A stretch of 64,000 bases of DNA, taken from the NCBI RefSeq assembly GCF_001905885.1, contig NZ_LIYH01000006.1, positions 62,001 to 126,000 of the forward strand, given 5' to 3'. The position numbers were made by a program, and so were the translations under genes. Shown in pieces: positions 52,460 through 60,153 of the stretch. Every line of letters starts with the position of its first letter. The stretch's first letter is position 1. The notes beneath the pieces are model-generated. The model was not told the DNA's origin, did not search any database, and saw nothing but the letters and a program-made list of their open reading frames with translations. This stretch comes from Streptomyces sp. CB03234. GTDB taxonomy: Bacteria > Actinomycetota > Actinomycetes > Streptomycetales > Streptomycetaceae.

Positions 52460-53394
52460 CAGGCGGATACCTCCGAACTGGCGAGTAGGTCCCAGGCGAG
52501 CAGGCCCGCGCCCAGGCATCCGGCGGTGTCCCCAAGGGCCGCCGGCACGATGGCGGGCAGCTTCTGGAACGTCACGCGCTCCTCGACGGCCGCCCGAAGG
52601 GGTGTGAACAACGTTTCCCCGGCCTCGGCGAGACCGCCACCGATGATGAGCGTGCGGGGGTCCAGCAGGGTGAGCGCGGTGACCAGCCCGTCGGCGAGCG
52701 CGTCGACCGCGTCCCGCCACACCCGTACGGCCCGCTCGTCGCCCGACTCGACGGCCTTGGCGCAGTCCGCCGCGTCCGCCTCCGGATCGCCGCTCGCCGC
52801 CGCCCACGCGCGGCTCACCGCGGCCGCCGAGGCGAGCGTCTCCAGGCAGCCGCGCTGCCCGCAGCCGCACGCGGGGCCGCCGGGGCGCACCACGATGTGG
52901 CCGATCTCGCCCGCGTACCCGTGCGCGCCCGCCTCGATGGCGCCGCCGATGCCGATCGCGCCCGCGATGCCGGTGCCCAGCGGCACGAACAGGAACCGGT
53001 CGGCGCCCTTGCCCGCGCCCACCCGCCCCTCGGCGAGCCCGCCGGTGCGGACGTCGTGCCCGAGGGCGACCGGCAGCCCGCCGAGCCGCTCGCCGAGCAG
53101 GGCGCGCAGCGGTACGTCGCGCCAGCCGAGGTTCGCCGCGTACACCGCGAGGCCCCGGTCCGGGTCGACGATGCCGGGCACGGCGACACCGGCGGCGACG
53201 GCCGCCGTGCCGTACCGCTCGCGGCCGTGGGCGTGCAGCTCGGCGGCGAAGCCGAGGATGGACTCCACGACCGCGTCGGGGCCGCGCTCCCGGCCGGTCG
53301 CCCGGCGCGCCTCGTACAGCAGGGCCCCGTCGGCTCCGACCAGGGCGGCTTTCATCCCGGTGCCGCCCACATCGAGGGCGATGACGTGTCTCAC
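52459..53394 (-). CDS. nagK: ROK-family N-acetylglucosamine kinase
   Basis: A 311-residue sugar kinase. The ATP-binding DVGGTGMKAALVGADGALL is at residues 8-26, the sugar site is in GTGIAGAIGIGGAI and GEIGHIVVRPGG, and the ROK zinc motif is CGCGQRGCLE. There is no HTH domain, so it is a kinase, not a ROK repressor. It would phosphorylate cytosolic N-acetylglucosamine (or GalNAc) taken up by an ABC importer. A dre-like site lies 29-44 bp upstream of its start. Confidence 0.9.
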   Translation of the reverse strand: MRHVIALDVGGTGMKAALVGADGALLYEARRATGRERGPDAVVESILGFAAELHAHGRERYGTAAVAAGVAVPGIVDPDRGLAVYAANLGWRDVPLRALLGERLGGLPVALGHDVRTGGLAEGRVGAGKGADRFLFVPLGTGIAGAIGIGGAIEAGAHGYAGEIGHIVVRPGGPACGCGQRGCLETLASAAAVSRAWAAASGDPEADAADCAKAVESGDERAVRVWRDAVDALADGLVTALTLLDPRTLIIGGGLAEAGETLFTPLRAAVEERVTFQKLPAIVPAALGDTAGCLGAGLLAWDLLASSEVSA

Positions 53395-53422
53395 AAGAGA
53401 CAGTGTCGCTCGTGAACCCGTG

Positions 53423-53438
53423 AAAGGTCTAGTCCACT
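53423..53438. promoter_or_regulatory. dre-like DasR site before nagK
   Basis: On the minus strand AGTGGACTAGACCTTT matches 13 of 16 positions of the DasR consensus, 29-44 bp before the nagK start. Confidence 0.75.
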
Positions 53439-53472
53439 TCGGTGGATTGTTGCCGCTGCATACAAAACGGTT

Positions 53473-54375
53473 TCATGAGGAGAGGATGACGCTCCGCGTC
53501 AGGTTGCGCGGCCGGTCCGGGTCGTACCCCTTCCCCTCCGCCAGCGCCACCGCCAGCCGCTGCGCCCGGACCAGGTCCGCCATCGGGTCCGCCGACGCGT
53601 GCGCGTGCAGCGTCCCGCCCACCCGCGCCACATCGCCCGCCAGCCCCTCCGGCAGCGCGCCGAACACCCACGCCACCCGCCCCGGACCGGTGATCGAGAT
53701 CGGGCCGTGCCGGTACTCCATCGCGGGGTACGCCTCCGTCCACGCGCCCGCCGCCTCCCGCATCTTCAGCCCCGCCTCCAGCGCCAGCCCATACGTCCAG
53801 CCCCGGCCCAGGAACGTCCACTGCTCCGCCCCCAGCACCGCCTCCGGGAGCGGCTCCGTCACCGCCAGCTCCGCGTCCACCGCCGCCTCCGCGACCGGCT
53901 TCACCCCCGGTACGTCACCCAGCGCCGCCCGCAGGAACGCCAGCGCCGTCGTCGCGAACCGGGTCTGCACCACCGACTCCTCGTCCGCCCAGTCCAGCAC
54001 CGCCACCACGTCCGCCGCGTCCATCACCGGCGTCTTCGGGTCGGCCGTCAACGCCAGCGTCGGCACCCCGCGACCCCGCAGGGCGCCCAGCAGGTCCAGC
54101 ACCTCCGTCGTCGTACCCGACCGGGTGATCGCCACGACCCGGTCGTACGCGCGCGAGGACGGGAACTCCGACGAGGCGTACGCGTCCGTCTCGCCCTGCC
54201 CCGCCGCCTCCCGCAGCGCCGCGTACGCGATCGCCATGAACCACGACGTCCCGCACCCCGTCACCGCGACCCGCTCACCCGGCCGCGGCAACCCCTCCCC
54301 GAACGACGCGGCCGCCTCGGCGGCACGGCGCCAGCAGGCGGGCTGGGTGGCGATCTCAGCTGCGGTACGAGACAT
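53473..54375 (-). CDS. SIS-domain sugar isomerase/deaminase (AgaS-like)
   Basis: A 300-residue protein with two SIS domains. The first has GERVAVTGCGTSWFMAIAYAAL and the sugar-phosphate loop AITRSGTTTEVLDLLGALRG. The second has QWTFLGRGWTYGLALEAGLKMREA and PAMEYRHGPISI, like the isomerase half of GlmS and AgaS. No glutaminase domain, so it is a deaminase/isomerase acting on a hexosamine 6-phosphate. It faces the solute-binding gene across a dre site and leads the minus-strand amino-sugar genes. Confidence 0.85.
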   Translation of the reverse strand: MSRTAAEIATQPACWRRAAEAAASFGEGLPRPGERVAVTGCGTSWFMAIAYAALREAAGQGETDAYASSEFPSSRAYDRVVAITRSGTTTEVLDLLGALRGRGVPTLALTADPKTPVMDAADVVAVLDWADEESVVQTRFATTALAFLRAALGDVPGVKPVAEAAVDAELAVTEPLPEAVLGAEQWTFLGRGWTYGLALEAGLKMREAAGAWTEAYPAMEYRHGPISITGPGRVAWVFGALPEGLAGDVARVGGTLHAHASADPMADLVRAQRLAVALAEGKGYDPDRPRNLTRSVILSS

Positions 54376-54458
54376 GCGCGGTGTGCTCCTACTCGGCCGG
54401 GCGGGGTGGATGCCGTACGAGCCTGCCGGGTCGCGCGGCGCGCCGCCGACGACGACGC

Positions 54459-54473
54459 GGCAAGCGTTGCCGA
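54459..54473. promoter_or_regulatory. Palindrome CGGCAA-GCG-TTGCCG
   Basis: A perfect LacI-type palindrome between the SIS and solute-binding genes. It resembles the GCAACGCGTTGC site near msiK. Confidence 0.5.
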
Positions 54474-54483
54474 AGCGATACCC

Positions 54484-54499
54484 AGTGGTGTAGACCTCA
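54484..54499. promoter_or_regulatory. dre-like DasR site before the sugar-binding lipoprotein gene
   Basis: AGTGGTGTAGACCTCA matches the DasR consensus at 12 of 16 positions, in the 179-bp divergent gap, where it could control both directions. Confidence 0.72.
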
Positions 54500-54554
54500 T
54501 CCCTTCTGTGGGAAAATCACCAGCCAGGCAAGAACCAACAGGTGGGGAAGAGTT

Positions 54555-55823
54555 GTGCAGCGCCGCTACGTAGGACTGACCGCGGCGGTGGCCGCACTGA
54601 GCATGGCGGCGACGCTGGCCGGCTGCGGAGCCGGCACCGGGGACGAGGACGTGACCCTCAAGCTCGTCGCCGCCGACTACGGCAGCAACGACACCAACAC
54701 CACCCAGAAGTACTGGGACACCCTGGCCCGCTCCTTCGAGAAGACCCACCCCGGCATCACCGTCGACGTCGACGTCCAGTCCTGGAAGGACGTCGACCGG
54801 AAAGTCGCCGAGATGGTCGACAACGGCCAGGCACCCGACCTCGCCCAGATCGGCGCGTACGCGGACTACGCCGCCGACGACCGGCTCTACAGGGTCGACG
54901 ACCTGCTCCCCATCCCCACCCAGGCCAACTTCCTGCCCCTGCTCAGCAAGGCCGGCAAGGTCGACCGCGTCCAGTACGGCATGCCGTTCGCCGCCAGCAC
55001 CCGGCTGCTCTTCTACAACAAGGGCCTGTTCGAGAAGGCCGGCGCCAAGCCGCCGAAGAACTGGAACGACATCCGCGACGCCGCCCGCAAACTCAAGGAC
55101 GACGGCGTGACGTACCCCTTCGCGCTGCCGCTCGGCGCCGAGGAGTCCCAGGCCGAGACCATGATGTGGATGCTCGCCGGCGGCGGCGGGTACCGCGACC
55201 CCGGCAACCTCTCCTACGAGATCAACTCCAGCGAGAACGTCGCCACCTTCACCTGGCTCAAGGACAACCTCGTCACCCCCGGGCTCACCGGCCCCGTCGC
55301 CCCCGCCGAACTCGACCGGCAGGAGGCCTTCGACGCCTTCGTACGCGGTGACGTCGGCATGCTCAACGGCCACCCCACCCTGATGGAAGCCGCCGAGAAG
55401 GCCGGCGTGGACGTCGGCAAGGTCCCGCTGCCGAGCACCAACGGCGAAGCCAGGCCGGCGATGGGCGTGGCCGACTGGATGATGGCGTTCAAGCAGAACG
55501 GCCACCGCGAGGAGATCGGCGCGTTCCTGGACTACGTGTACCAGGACAAGAACGTGCTCGCCTTCTCCGACCAGTACGACATCCTCCCCGTCACCACCAC
55601 CGCCAGCACCGCGATGCGGTCCGACCCCCGGCACAAGGACCTGCGGCCGTTCCTGGAGGAACTGCCCACCTCCGAGCTGTACCCGGTGGGCAACACCTCG
55701 TGGGCCAAGGTGAGCGAGAGCGTCAAGAAGAACATCGGCAAGGCCGTCGCGCCGGACGGCGACCCGGACACCGTGCTGTCGGCGATCGCGCGGGACGCCG
55801 ACGACGCGGAAGCCGCCGAGTAA
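54555..55823 (+). CDS. ABC sugar importer solute-binding lipoprotein
   Basis: A 422-residue cluster B substrate-binding lipoprotein. The lipobox LAGC has Cys24, followed by an extracellular two-lobe binding protein (KYWDTLARSFEKTHPGITVD, PDLAQIGAYADYA, MPFAASTRLLFYNKGLFEKA, FVRGDVGMLNGHPTLMEAAE). No permease genes follow, so it works with permeases elsewhere or has lost them, and with MsiK as ATPase. The dre site and neighbours suggest an amino sugar or chitooligosaccharide. GTG 54555 follows GGTGGGGAAG. Confidence 0.87.
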   Translation: MQRRYVGLTAAVAALSMAATLAGCGAGTGDEDVTLKLVAADYGSNDTNTTQKYWDTLARSFEKTHPGITVDVDVQSWKDVDRKVAEMVDNGQAPDLAQIGAYADYAADDRLYRVDDLLPIPTQANFLPLLSKAGKVDRVQYGMPFAASTRLLFYNKGLFEKAGAKPPKNWNDIRDAARKLKDDGVTYPFALPLGAEESQAETMMWMLAGGGGYRDPGNLSYEINSSENVATFTWLKDNLVTPGLTGPVAPAELDRQEAFDAFVRGDVGMLNGHPTLMEAAEKAGVDVGKVPLPSTNGEARPAMGVADWMMAFKQNGHREEIGAFLDYVYQDKNVLAFSDQYDILPVTTTASTAMRSDPRHKDLRPFLEELPTSELYPVGNTSWAKVSESVKKNIGKAVAPDGDPDTVLSAIARDADDAEAAE

Positions 55824-55836
55824 CTATGTTGCTCAT

Positions 55837-56082
55837 ATGACCGCCTCCCCACGACCGCCGGAGCTGACCGACCGGGACCGCGCCGTCCTCGCCCTGGAAC
55901 GGCGCCCCTGGCCCGGCCCCGGCGCCAAGGAACGCGCGATACGCGAACAGCTGGGCCTGTCGCCCACCCGCTACTACCAGCTGCTCAACGCCCTCCTCGA
56001 CGACCCGAGGGCCCTCGCCCACGACCCGGTCACCGTCAACCGCCTGCGGCGCGTACGGGCGTCGCGGGAGACGCGCCGGTAG
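55837..56082 (+). CDS. DUF3263 family protein
   Basis: An 81-residue Arg-rich protein of the DUF3263 family, a small actinobacterial helix-turn-helix-like protein (LTDRDRAVLALERRPWPGPG, AIREQLGLSPTRYYQLLNAL). Role unknown, DNA binding possible. It starts 13 bp after the solute-binding gene and 35 bp before otsB. Confidence 0.85.
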   Translation: MTASPRPPELTDRDRAVLALERRPWPGPGAKERAIREQLGLSPTRYYQLLNALLDDPRALAHDPVTVNRLRRVRASRETRR

Positions 56083-56117
56083 GTGTGCCGTCGCGGGGCC
56101 CTGGATAGGTTTCCGGC

Positions 56118-56972
56118 ATGGGCACCCCACCGGACTCCTCGCCTTCCCTGCCGCGTCCCGTCACCCCCGTCGGCCGGGACGGCCTCGCCGCCTTCCTGGC
56201 CCACCCCGAGCGGGCGGTCATCGGCCTCGACTTCGACGGCACCCTCGCCGACATCGTCGACGACCCCGAGCAGGCCCGCGCCCACCCCGGCGCCGTCGCC
56301 GCCATCGCCGCGCTCGCCCCGCGCGTCGCGTCCGTCGCGGTCATCACCGGCCGCCCGGCGGGCGTCGCGGTCCGGTACGGCGGCTTCGCCGGGGTACCCG
56401 GCCTGGAACACCTGGTCGTCCTCGGCCACTACGGCGCCGAACGGTGGGACGCCGTCACCGGCACCGTCCAGGCCGCCCCCGAACACCCCGGTGTGGCGGC
56501 CGTCCGCGCCGAACTGCCCGGGTTCCTGGACCGGGTGGGCGCGTGGCGCGGCACGTGGATCGAGGAGAAGGGCCGCGCGGTGGCCGTCCACACCCGGCGC
56601 GCGGACGACCCGCAGGCCGCCTTCGACGCCCTGCACGCCCCGCTCGCCGACCTCGCCACCCGGCACGGCCTGGTCCTCGAACCGGGCCGCATGGTCCTGG
56701 AACTGCGCCCCCCGGGCGTGGACAAGGGCGTGGCGCTCACGGAGTACGTACGGGAGGTTGGCGCCGAGGTGGTGGTGTACGCGGGTGACGACCTGGGCGA
56801 CCTGCCGGCCTTCGCCGCCGTCGAGAAGCTCCGCTCCGACGGGGTGCCGGGCCTGCTGGTCTGCAGCGGCAGCGACGAGGTCGCCGAGGTCGCCCAGCGC
56901 GCCGACCTCCAGGTCCCCGGCCCCCCGGGCGTGGTCGCCCTCCTCTCCACCCTCACCACCGCGATGCCCTGA
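56118..56972 (+). CDS. otsB: Trehalose-6-phosphate phosphatase
   Basis: A 284-residue HAD-superfamily phosphatase that dephosphorylates trehalose 6-phosphate. The nucleophile motif GLDFDGTLADIVDD is at about residues 34-47, motif II is SVAVITGRP, motif III is the Lys in GVDKGVALTEYV, and motif IV is YAGDDLGDLPAF. With otsA, which is convergent just past repeat copy C, it completes the OtsAB trehalose route, used against osmotic and drying stress and in spores. ATG 56118. Confidence 0.92.
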   Translation: MGTPPDSSPSLPRPVTPVGRDGLAAFLAHPERAVIGLDFDGTLADIVDDPEQARAHPGAVAAIAALAPRVASVAVITGRPAGVAVRYGGFAGVPGLEHLVVLGHYGAERWDAVTGTVQAAPEHPGVAAVRAELPGFLDRVGAWRGTWIEEKGRAVAVHTRRADDPQAAFDALHAPLADLATRHGLVLEPGRMVLELRPPGVDKGVALTEYVREVGAEVVVYAGDDLGDLPAFAAVEKLRSDGVPGLLVCSGSDEVAEVAQRADLQVPGPPGVVALLSTLTTAMP

Positions 56973-56979
56973 CCCCGCG

Positions 56980-57390
56980 CCCGCCTCCCCTGTTGCGGGC
57001 AGTCGTCCCGGGGGGCGGTGCCCCCCACCCCCGTTGTTGGGCTGTCGTCCCGCTGGGCGGTGCCTTCCTCCCCCCACCCCCGTTGGGCTGTCGTCCCGCT
57101 GGGGCGGTGCCTCCCTCCCCCCGCCCCCGTTGTGGGCAGTCGTCCCGCTGGGGCGGGACGGGTGGGCACAACGGGACGGGGCGGTGCCTTTGCGGCGGCT
57201 CCTCCCGGGGCGGTGCTCGTTCCGGTGCGGGTCGGCGCCTGCCGGGGGGTGGGGGGCGTGGCCCCTCCGGGCTCGCCTCCTCGAGGCCGGCGGCCTTGGG
57301 TACGGGGGACGGGAGCCGTTCCAGCGCCGCCAGCCTCTGCGGGGGCGACCCTGCACGGCCCCACCCCGGCCGTCGTCCGGCGAACGGCCG
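56980..57390 (+). repeat. Composite intergenic repeat, copy C
   Basis: Fills the gap between convergent otsB and otsA. The order is four tandem units of the type GTTGTGGGCAGTCGTCCCG (56990, 57033, 57082, 57129), then core GTGGGCACAACGGGACGGGG (57162), a segment ending CTCGAGGCCGGCGGCCTT (57280-57297), CTCTGCGGGGGCGACCCTG (57335), and one terminal unit. It lacks the palindrome found in copy A. No gene supported. Confidence 0.8.
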
Positions 57391-57432
57391 GTACGGCCTG
57401 GCCGGTGCGTGGCCCTCGCGGGAAGGAGGACC

Positions 57433-58878
57433 TCAGGTTTCGCGCAGGGCGTTCAGCTGGTCCAGGAACCACCGGGACGGAGGCAGCGACGTCGACGCCG
57501 CGGCGAGGCGCTTGGTACGGTCCGCGCGCTCGGCCGGCGGCATCGACAGCGCCCCGTGCAGCGCCTCCGCCGTGCCCACCACGTCGTACGGGTTCACCGT
57601 GATCGCGTCCTCGCGCAGCTCCTCGTACGCGCCCGCCTCCCGCGACAGCACCAGCGCGCAGCCCGCGTCGGAGACGACCGGGACCTCCTTGGCCACGAGG
57701 TTCATGCCGTCCCGGATCGGGTTGACCAGCGCCACGTCCGCCAGGCGGTACGCGGCGAGCGAGCGGGCGAAGTCGTCCTCCACGTGGAGGATGACCGGCG
57801 TCCAGCCGTCCCGCCCGTACTCCGCGTTGATCTCGTCCGCCAGCTCGGAGACCTGCGCCGTGTACTCCCGGTACACCGGCAGGTCCTGGCGGGAGGGGTA
57901 CGCGAAGGCGAGGTGGACGACACGTTCACGCCACTCGGGGCGGTCGGCCAGCAGCGTCCGGTAGGCCAGCAGGCCGCGGACGATGTTCTTCGACAGCTCG
58001 GTGCGGTCGACACGGACGATCGTCTTGCGGTCGGGACCGATCTGCTCCCGCAGCAGCGCCATACGGTCGTCCACGTCCGCGCGGCGCGAGCGCTCCCGCA
58101 GGAAGTCCGCGTCCGCACCCAGCCCGTGCACGCCCAGGTAGGTGTGGCGGGGCCGGCCGTGCGTCCAGTGCTGGACGCTCGGGGGCTGGTCCTTCGGCCA
58201 GTGCGTCGTCACGTCCATGTCCCGGAGGGAGGACGCGCAGCACGCCTGGAAGGCCTTCAGCCACCGCCACGTCAGGAACCCCAGCCGGTCCGCGCCGAGC
58301 ATGCCCAGCAGCAGCTCCTCGGCGACGTCGTCCGGGAGCATCGCGAAGTACTCCGGCGGCGCCCACGGCGTGTGCGAGAAGTGCCCGATCCGCAGGTCGG
58401 GGCGCAGCTCGCGGAGCATTCCGGGGACCAGGGCCAGGTGGTAGTCCTGGACGATCACCACGGCGCCGTCGCCGGCCTGCTCGGCCAGGGCCTCGGCGAA
58501 CGCCCGGTTGTAGAGGCGGTAGGCCACCCACTGCTGCCGGAACTCCGCGTCGAAGACCGGCTCCAGCGGCGTCTGGTACAGCATGTGGTGCACGAACCAC
58601 AGCACCGAGTTCGCGATGCCGTTGTACGCCTCGGCGTGCACCCGCGCGTCGATGTCGAGCATCAGTACGCCCGGCTCGTCCGCCACGCCCTGCCGCACGG
58701 CCTGCCGGTCGCCGTCGCTCAGGGCGGCGCACACCCACAGCGCGCCCGCGTCCGGTCCGATCGCGGAGAGCCCGGACACCAGCCCGCCCCCGCCGCGCCG
58801 GGCGTCGAGCGTGCCGTCCTCACGTGGCACGTAGCTGACCGGACCGCGGTTCGAGGCGACGAGAATCTGGGCTGCCAT
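57433..58878 (-). CDS. otsA: Trehalose-6-phosphate synthase (GT20)
   Basis: A 481-residue retaining GT-B glycosyltransferase that joins UDP- or GDP-glucose to glucose 6-phosphate. The N-terminal donor loop RRGGGGLVSGLSAI, the acceptor/active site VIVQDYHLALVPGML, GHFSHTPWAPPEYFAML and the donor-site VRVDRTELSKNIV and DVALVNPIRDGMNLVAKEVP are seen. The sequence NRGPVSY rather than NRLP is usual in streptomycete OtsA. A glucosylglycerol-phosphate-type specificity cannot be ruled out by eye, but otsB nearby supports trehalose. ATG 58878. Confidence 0.88.
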   Translation of the reverse strand: MAAQILVASNRGPVSYVPREDGTLDARRGGGGLVSGLSAIGPDAGALWVCAALSDGDRQAVRQGVADEPGVLMLDIDARVHAEAYNGIANSVLWFVHHMLYQTPLEPVFDAEFRQQWVAYRLYNRAFAEALAEQAGDGAVVIVQDYHLALVPGMLRELRPDLRIGHFSHTPWAPPEYFAMLPDDVAEELLLGMLGADRLGFLTWRWLKAFQACCASSLRDMDVTTHWPKDQPPSVQHWTHGRPRHTYLGVHGLGADADFLRERSRRADVDDRMALLREQIGPDRKTIVRVDRTELSKNIVRGLLAYRTLLADRPEWRERVVHLAFAYPSRQDLPVYREYTAQVSELADEINAEYGRDGWTPVILHVEDDFARSLAAYRLADVALVNPIRDGMNLVAKEVPVVSDAGCALVLSREAGAYEELREDAITVNPYDVVGTAEALHGALSMPPAERADRTKRLAAASTSLPPSRWFLDQLNALRET

Positions 58879-58923
58879 GGAGACGAACCTAGCCCGTTGC
58901 GGAAACGCTCAAACGTACGGCGC

Positions 58924-59868
58924 TCACGCCACCCGGCGGCGTCGTGCGTACTCGGCCACCTCCACCATCGGCGGCCGCTCCTCGGTGTCGACCGGGTGGG
59001 TACGCGGGACGAACCCCTCCTCCGCCCGGTCGAACTGGGTCAGCCGTGGCCGCACCAGGTGCCCCCGCGACAGCCGCAGCTGCGCCGTCCGGTAGATCGC
59101 CGCCGCCATCCGGCCCAGCGCCCGCTCGTCCTGGTGCCGGTGCTTGCGCACGCCCACGTCCACCTGCGCCAGGGCGTCCAGGCCCACGGTGTGCAGGGCG
59201 TCGACGAGCAGGCCCAGCTCGACCCCGTACCCGACGGGGAAGGGCAGCCGCTCCAGCAGCGAGCGGCGCGCCGCGTACTCGCCGCCCAGGGGCTGGACGA
59301 ACCCGGCCAGCTGCGGCCAGTGCAGGTTCAGCAGCGGCCGTGCCACCAGCTCGGTCACCCGCCCGCCCTGGCCGGGGGAGCCGGCCAGGGGCCGGTCGTA
59401 CATGGCCTTGACGAGATGGACGGACGGGTCGGTGAGGAGGGGGCCGACGATTCCGGTCACGAAATCGGCCGAGAAGTCACGCAGGTCGGCGTCGACGAAG
59501 CAGATGATGTCGCCGCTCGTCACCAGCAGCGAGCGCCACAGCACCTCGCCCTTGCCCGGCAGGGCGGGTATCCGGGGCAGGATCGCGTCCCGGTGCACCA
59601 CGCGCGCCCCGGCCGCCGCCGCGACCTCGGCCGTACGGTCCGTGGAGCCGGAGTCCACCACGACCAGCTCGTCGACCAGCGCGGTGGCGTCCGACATCAG
59701 CTCGCGGCGGATCACGGTGACGATCTCGCCGACCGTCGCCTCCTCGTTCAGCGCCGGCAGGACGACACTGACGGTCGTACCGCGCTTGGCCGGGAGCAAC
59801 TGGTCGAGCGGTCGCTCCGTCACGGACCAGGACCGCCGGTCCAGCCAGCGCTCCACCTCTTCCAGCAC
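58924..59868 (-). CDS. gpgS: Glucosyl-3-phosphoglycerate synthase
   Basis: A 314-residue GT81-family, GT-A-fold enzyme that transfers glucose from NDP-glucose to 3-phosphoglycerate, the first step to glucosylglycerate and, in mycobacteria, methylglucose polysaccharides. Motifs VVLPALNEEATVGEIV, the metal-binding Asp pair in CFVDADLRDF, LVKAMYDRPL and FVQPLGGEYAARRSLLERLP are present. GTG 59868 follows GGAGA. It lies 45 bp upstream of otsA on the same strand, so both glucoside genes may be one transcript. Confidence 0.88.
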   Translation of the reverse strand: MLEEVERWLDRRSWSVTERPLDQLLPAKRGTTVSVVLPALNEEATVGEIVTVIRRELMSDATALVDELVVVDSGSTDRTAEVAAAAGARVVHRDAILPRIPALPGKGEVLWRSLLVTSGDIICFVDADLRDFSADFVTGIVGPLLTDPSVHLVKAMYDRPLAGSPGQGGRVTELVARPLLNLHWPQLAGFVQPLGGEYAARRSLLERLPFPVGYGVELGLLVDALHTVGLDALAQVDVGVRKHRHQDERALGRMAAAIYRTAQLRLSRGHLVRPRLTQFDRAEEGFVPRTHPVDTEERPPMVEVAEYARRRRVA

Positions 59869-59994
59869 GTGATCTCCATCTCGCGTATCGGACGACCATC
59901 TCAAGCGCCCGGGGGTTCGGTTACAGTCTTGAGCAACGCGGATGTCCGATGCATGTCGGGGGTCCACGTCCACGAGTCGAACAATCGAATACAG

Positions 59995-60134
59995 CTCATC
60001 CAGAGGGGCAGAGGGATACGGCCCGTTGAAGCCCCGGCAACCCTCCAGCCGGCACTCGCAGATCGTGCGCGAGGCCCCGGCTAGGGAAGGTGCCAAATCC
60101 GTCTCATGGCGAAGCGCGCCATGAGGAAGATGAG
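59995..60134 (+). promoter_or_regulatory. SAM-I (S-box) riboswitch
   Basis: All S-box core elements are present in order: P1 CTCATC (59995-60000) pairs with GATGAG (60129-60134); CAGAGGGGCAGAGGGATA; GGCCCGTTGAAGCCCC; GGCAACC; a P3 hairpin; AAGGTGCCAAATCC; and P4 CATGGCG/CGCCATG. The 3' strand of P1 runs into GAGGAG, a ribosome-site-like stretch, so P1 formation by SAM may hide it. It lies directly before the ThrC-like gene. Confidence 0.93.
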
Positions 60135-60153
60135 GAGAAAGGGCCTCGCCTCC

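Noticed and set aside
60106..60153. N-terminal extension of the ThrC-like protein from ATG 60106
   Set aside because: It would be coded by P4 and P1 of the SAM riboswitch, and family members start near MAVQT.
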